Below, in pieces: positions 61,784 to 64,000 of a stretch of DNA of 64,000 nt. The DNA comes from Trichomonas vaginalis G3 (lineage: Eukaryota; Parabasalia; Trichomonadida; Trichomonadidae). Within the stretch, counting starts at the first letter, position 1. Each line of letters starts with the position of its first letter. Under the pieces are notes generated by a model. That model saw nothing but the letters and a program-made list of their open reading frames with translations. It was not told where the DNA came from and did not search any database. The position numbers were made by a program, and so were the translations under genes. The DNA is taken from the NCBI RefSeq assembly GCF_026262505.1, contig NC_067203.1, positions 19,077,411 to 19,141,410 on the forward strand. Reading direction: 5' to 3'.

Positions 61784-62265
61784 GGGGTAGAAAAGAGGTT
61801 AGAAAAGAGGTTAGATCTAACCTTCTACCCTAAACATTATTTTTGCTGAATTCCGTATGAAAATTCATGAGTTTTGTGTGTTTTAGACCATGTTAGAAAA
61901 CGTGTTAGAAAACATGTTAGATCTAACATTCTAACATAAACATTATTTTTACTGAATTCCGTATGAAATTTCATGAGTTTTGTGTGTTTTAGACCATGTT
62001 AGAAAAGAGGTTAGAAAAGAGGTTAGATCTAACATTCTACCCTAAACATTATTTTTGCTGAATTCCGTATGAAAATTCATGAGTTTTGTGTGTTTTAGAC
62101 CATGTTAGAAAACGTGTTAGAAAACATGTTAGATCTAACATTCTAACATAAACATTATTTTTACTGAATTCCGTATGAAATTTCATGAGTTTTGTGTGTT
62201 TTAGACCATGTTAGAAAAGAGGTTAGAAAAGAGGTTAGATCTAACATTCTACCCTAAAATATATT
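61784..62265. repeat. About 106-bp tandem units with GTTAGATCTAAC palindromes
   Basis: Units ACATTATTTTTGCTGAATTC ... ACCATGTTAGAAAA alternate in two variants, giving a 212-base higher-order period (61831 and 62043). Each unit ends in tandem GTTAGAAAA(C/G)(A/G) followed by GTTAGATCTAAC. Together with 59147, 60274, 60556 and 60713 there are nine members, in two opposite orientations. Confidence 0.85.
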
Positions 62266-62366
62266 TTTGCTGAAAAATGACCAAATTTCATGAATTTCCT
62301 TAAGACAGAAAAAATAAAGTTAGTTTTTTATAAAATATTTTTTTTATTTTGTATGTAAGAACATAT

Positions 62367-62978
62367 ATGACAAACACTGAGTTTGAAACAGTTAGAAAAA
62401 TAGACAATAACACCAAATTGGTTAGAATAGGTGATTTAAACGTAAGATACTCAAAGAAATACAACAAATATTCTTTGTCAGACATTATATCTCCATCTGG
62501 AAAGAAAACAAACGACTGGGTTAGAAATGCTTCAACTCAGAAAATTTTGACAAGAAATCCTGAGCTTATGATATCGGTAAGATTCTATGGAACTACAGCA
62601 TATCTTATAGACAAAAGTCTTATACCAATAGTTTTGTTATGGTTAGACCCAGTTGTTGGATATAACTTCATAACTTATGGTTCATTCGATACGGAACGTT
62701 GCAGTGAAGGCTTACTTTACATCGTTCAGAAACCGAAGGACTTCAATACAAAAAGATATAAGATAGGAAGAACATATAATATAACTAAAAGATATGACAG
62801 TACAGTCAATAGAGTCAAGGTTGTGTTCGTTAACGATATGAGAGCTGCTGAAACAGAACTACTCGAAAAGTTTGAGAAAATGTATGGTGCTCCCACGAAA
62901 GGTAAAGAAACGTTTGAAGTAGATGAGATAGATAAAGCTATAAAATTATTTGACGAAGTTGCTGAAAAATACATGTAA
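62367..62978 (+). CDS. KilA-N + T5orf172/GIY-YIG-like (Bro-type) protein, 203 aa
   Basis: Residues of about 25-105 fit KilA-N (YSLSDIISPSGKKTNDWVRN, YGTTAYLIDKSLIPIVLLWLDP), a DNA-binding domain of phages and large DNA viruses. Residues 115-200 fit T5orf172/MUG113 (GLLYIVQ, YKIGRTYNITKRYDS, ETELLEKFEKMYGAP), a GIY-YIG-related nuclease fold. The ATG at 62367 is taken because the frame upstream has no ATG. The gene is open and unlike anything in A or B. Gene regulation or DNA processing is the likely role. Confidence 0.82.
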   Translation: MTNTEFETVRKIDNNTKLVRIGDLNVRYSKKYNKYSLSDIISPSGKKTNDWVRNASTQKILTRNPELMISVRFYGTTAYLIDKSLIPIVLLWLDPVVGYNFITYGSFDTERCSEGLLYIVQKPKDFNTKRYKIGRTYNITKRYDSTVNRVKVVFVNDMRAAETELLEKFEKMYGAPTKGKETFEVDEIDKAIKLFDEVAEKYM

Positions 62979-63068
62979 AGCGTTTATTTTTGGTCTTTTG
63001 TGAAAGACAGAAAAAATAAAGTTAGTTTTATTTTTATTTATTTTTTTATCCGGAATATAAAGACAGAT

Positions 63069-63895
63069 ATGTCAACAACAGAGAACACAACAACTGCTAT
63101 CGTTCATGAAGCTATAAATGAAGAATATGAGTACATACAGTATAACAAACAACTCCGTCTCATTCGTTCGGTCAAAGACGATATGTACCAAATGCAAAGT
63201 ATTTTGAATGCTCTTCGTTCTACAAAGCAAGCATATCATTGGTTTGAAAACCAACAGACAAAAGAACTTTTAGAAGAATTTCCTCATATGTTTGCGTTCC
63301 TCGAAAAACCGAGGAACGAGATTCCATACGAAAATCGTAAAAATTTGCCAAATGGTTTGAAAGGATATTATGTACATAGACTTCTTGTAAATGCTGTTGC
63401 AATGTGGGCTTCACCTCGTTATGCTTGTTATATTTTCATGATGTTAGATGAAATTCATAGACAAGAACGTGAAGAGATGGAAAAGAAACTTCATGCAAAA
63501 GATGAAGTCATTGAAGCAAAAGACAAAAGCATTCAGAAAAGAATACCACGTTCGGTACCAAAGGAAAGGAAAAGAACTATAAGTATATGATTTATACTGA
63601 AGAGATGGAAAATGAAGAAGACAGAGATATGGTTATGTTGCATTTAGTCAGAAGAAACAACAAAAGCTTTTACGACCTTGCTAAGATTTACAAATCTGAC
63701 AGAAATTGGTTCTATCGCGAAAACTTACCGATTTCAATGACACCAAATGAAGATGTGAAACAAATAGTTCAAGATACGTTACCTCAAACACACTATGATA
63801 TTAAAGGTTGTACAATACTTACCTTCAAAGAAGATTTGCCATTGTTAAAGGAAAAAATAACAGAGTATTTTGACAACTTCAAACAAGCAGAGTAA
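63069..63895 (+). pseudogene. KilA-N protein with DUF3627-like C-terminus, Polinton C (broken)
   Basis: The N-terminal region shows KilA-N features (NALRSTKQAYHWFENQ, GLKGYYVHRLLVNAVAMWASP, YACYIFMMLDEIHRQE). A coiled linker and a C-terminal domain of the kind seen after KilA-N in poxvirus and NCLDV proteins follow (MLHLVRRNNKSFYDLAKIYK). A second KilA-N gene next to the first suggests a small regulatory cluster. Broken. Confidence 0.7.
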
Positions 63896-63898
63896 ATG

Positions 63899-63996
63899 AA
63901 CCATTTATTTTTCAAGCTTGACACCAAAGATGGCTCATGTAGCTCTAGATGGTAAATTGTCTTGTCAAATCCTTCTGGCATTCCGAGTCCTTCCAT
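63899..63996 (-). CDS. Start of a gene resembling the MEELGMQ gene of A (uncertain)
   Basis: On the minus strand, from the CAT at 63994-63996, the first residues MEGLGMPEGFDKTIYHLEL resemble MEELGMQERLDEAIYLIEI of the 13526-13900 gene. The bases TCCATCCGA at the window edge match the first palindrome arm next to that gene. The frame continues into the convergent KilA-N gene, so its true end is unclear. Confidence 0.35.
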
Positions 63997-64000
63997 CCGA

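Larger units (their letters stand above)
49617..64000 (+). mobile_element. Maverick/Polinton element C, left end present, runs off window, broken
   Basis: The left end is a 44-base A-run followed by GGAAGTGGGGCTTCCAGGCAC-TTC-GTGTC and one GTTTAGTATAAATGAAG spacer. From methyltransferase to the end of polymerase B it parallels A in order and orientation. After that it carries different genes: NUMOD4/HNH, a second short modular protein, a tRNA-like sequence, repeat arrays, a Pro-rich gene, KilA-N genes. No right end is seen. Roughly a dozen or more breaks; several genes (methyltransferase, small proteins, KilA-N/T5orf172) look whole. Young by identity with A and B. Confidence 0.9.

Overview
The window looks like a piece of a parabasalid genome, most likely Trichomonas vaginalis or a close relative. 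The DNA is AT-rich and the genes are intronless. Host ATGs sit 10-20 bases downstream of a TCA(C/T)(T/A) initiator. Most of the window is Maverick/Polinton elements, and there is a 1,304-bp mariner of the Tvmar1 type. This is inferred from sequence features recognised by eye; no database search was run.

Host DNA is a minority. The left edge holds the 3' end of a Sec63/Brr2-type gene (1-483) and an unrecognised gene (832-1512). Between the first two Polintons lie a MAN2C1-type alpha-mannosidase gene that looks damaged (28801-32155), a 1-kb inverted-repeat-bounded unit built from hairpins and tandem repeats (32670-33670), and a sphingomyelin/inositol-phosphorylceramide synthase family gene (34321-35139, minus strand).

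Three Polintons fill the rest. Element A (2083-28714) has both ends, a GCATA target duplication, and two insertions: a 704-bp hairpin-rich element in its polymerase gene and the mariner in its putative capsid gene. Element B (35559-48642) is inverted, has both ends and a TTATGA duplication, but its middle falls in a 100-N assembly gap. Element C (from about 49617) runs off the right edge. All three are fossils with many breaks: roughly thirty in A and about a dozen or more in each of B and C. The shared parts are nearly identical between copies, so they look young. A single base-level assembly cannot fully separate decay from sequencing error.

The shared left half runs: D12-class adenine methyltransferase, small membrane protein, two small structural-looking proteins, a modular minor protein, a phage-tail-fibre-like protein, integrase, another small hydrophobic/glycine-rich protein, and DNA polymerase B. 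A then carries HNH, packaging ATPase, SF3 helicase, the capsid candidate and coiled-coil genes. C instead carries a NUMOD4/HNH gene, a tRNA-like sequence, hairpin arrays and KilA-N genes.

The most interesting signals are these: (1) a phage tail-fibre architecture inside a eukaryotic Polinton, with copy-number-variable repeats; (2) at least three Polinton proteins with constant ends and replaced middles; (3) compensatory changes that keep the terminal hairpins paired; (4) a perfectly paired three-way-junction palindrome in host DNA; and (5) several different stacked-hairpin elements.
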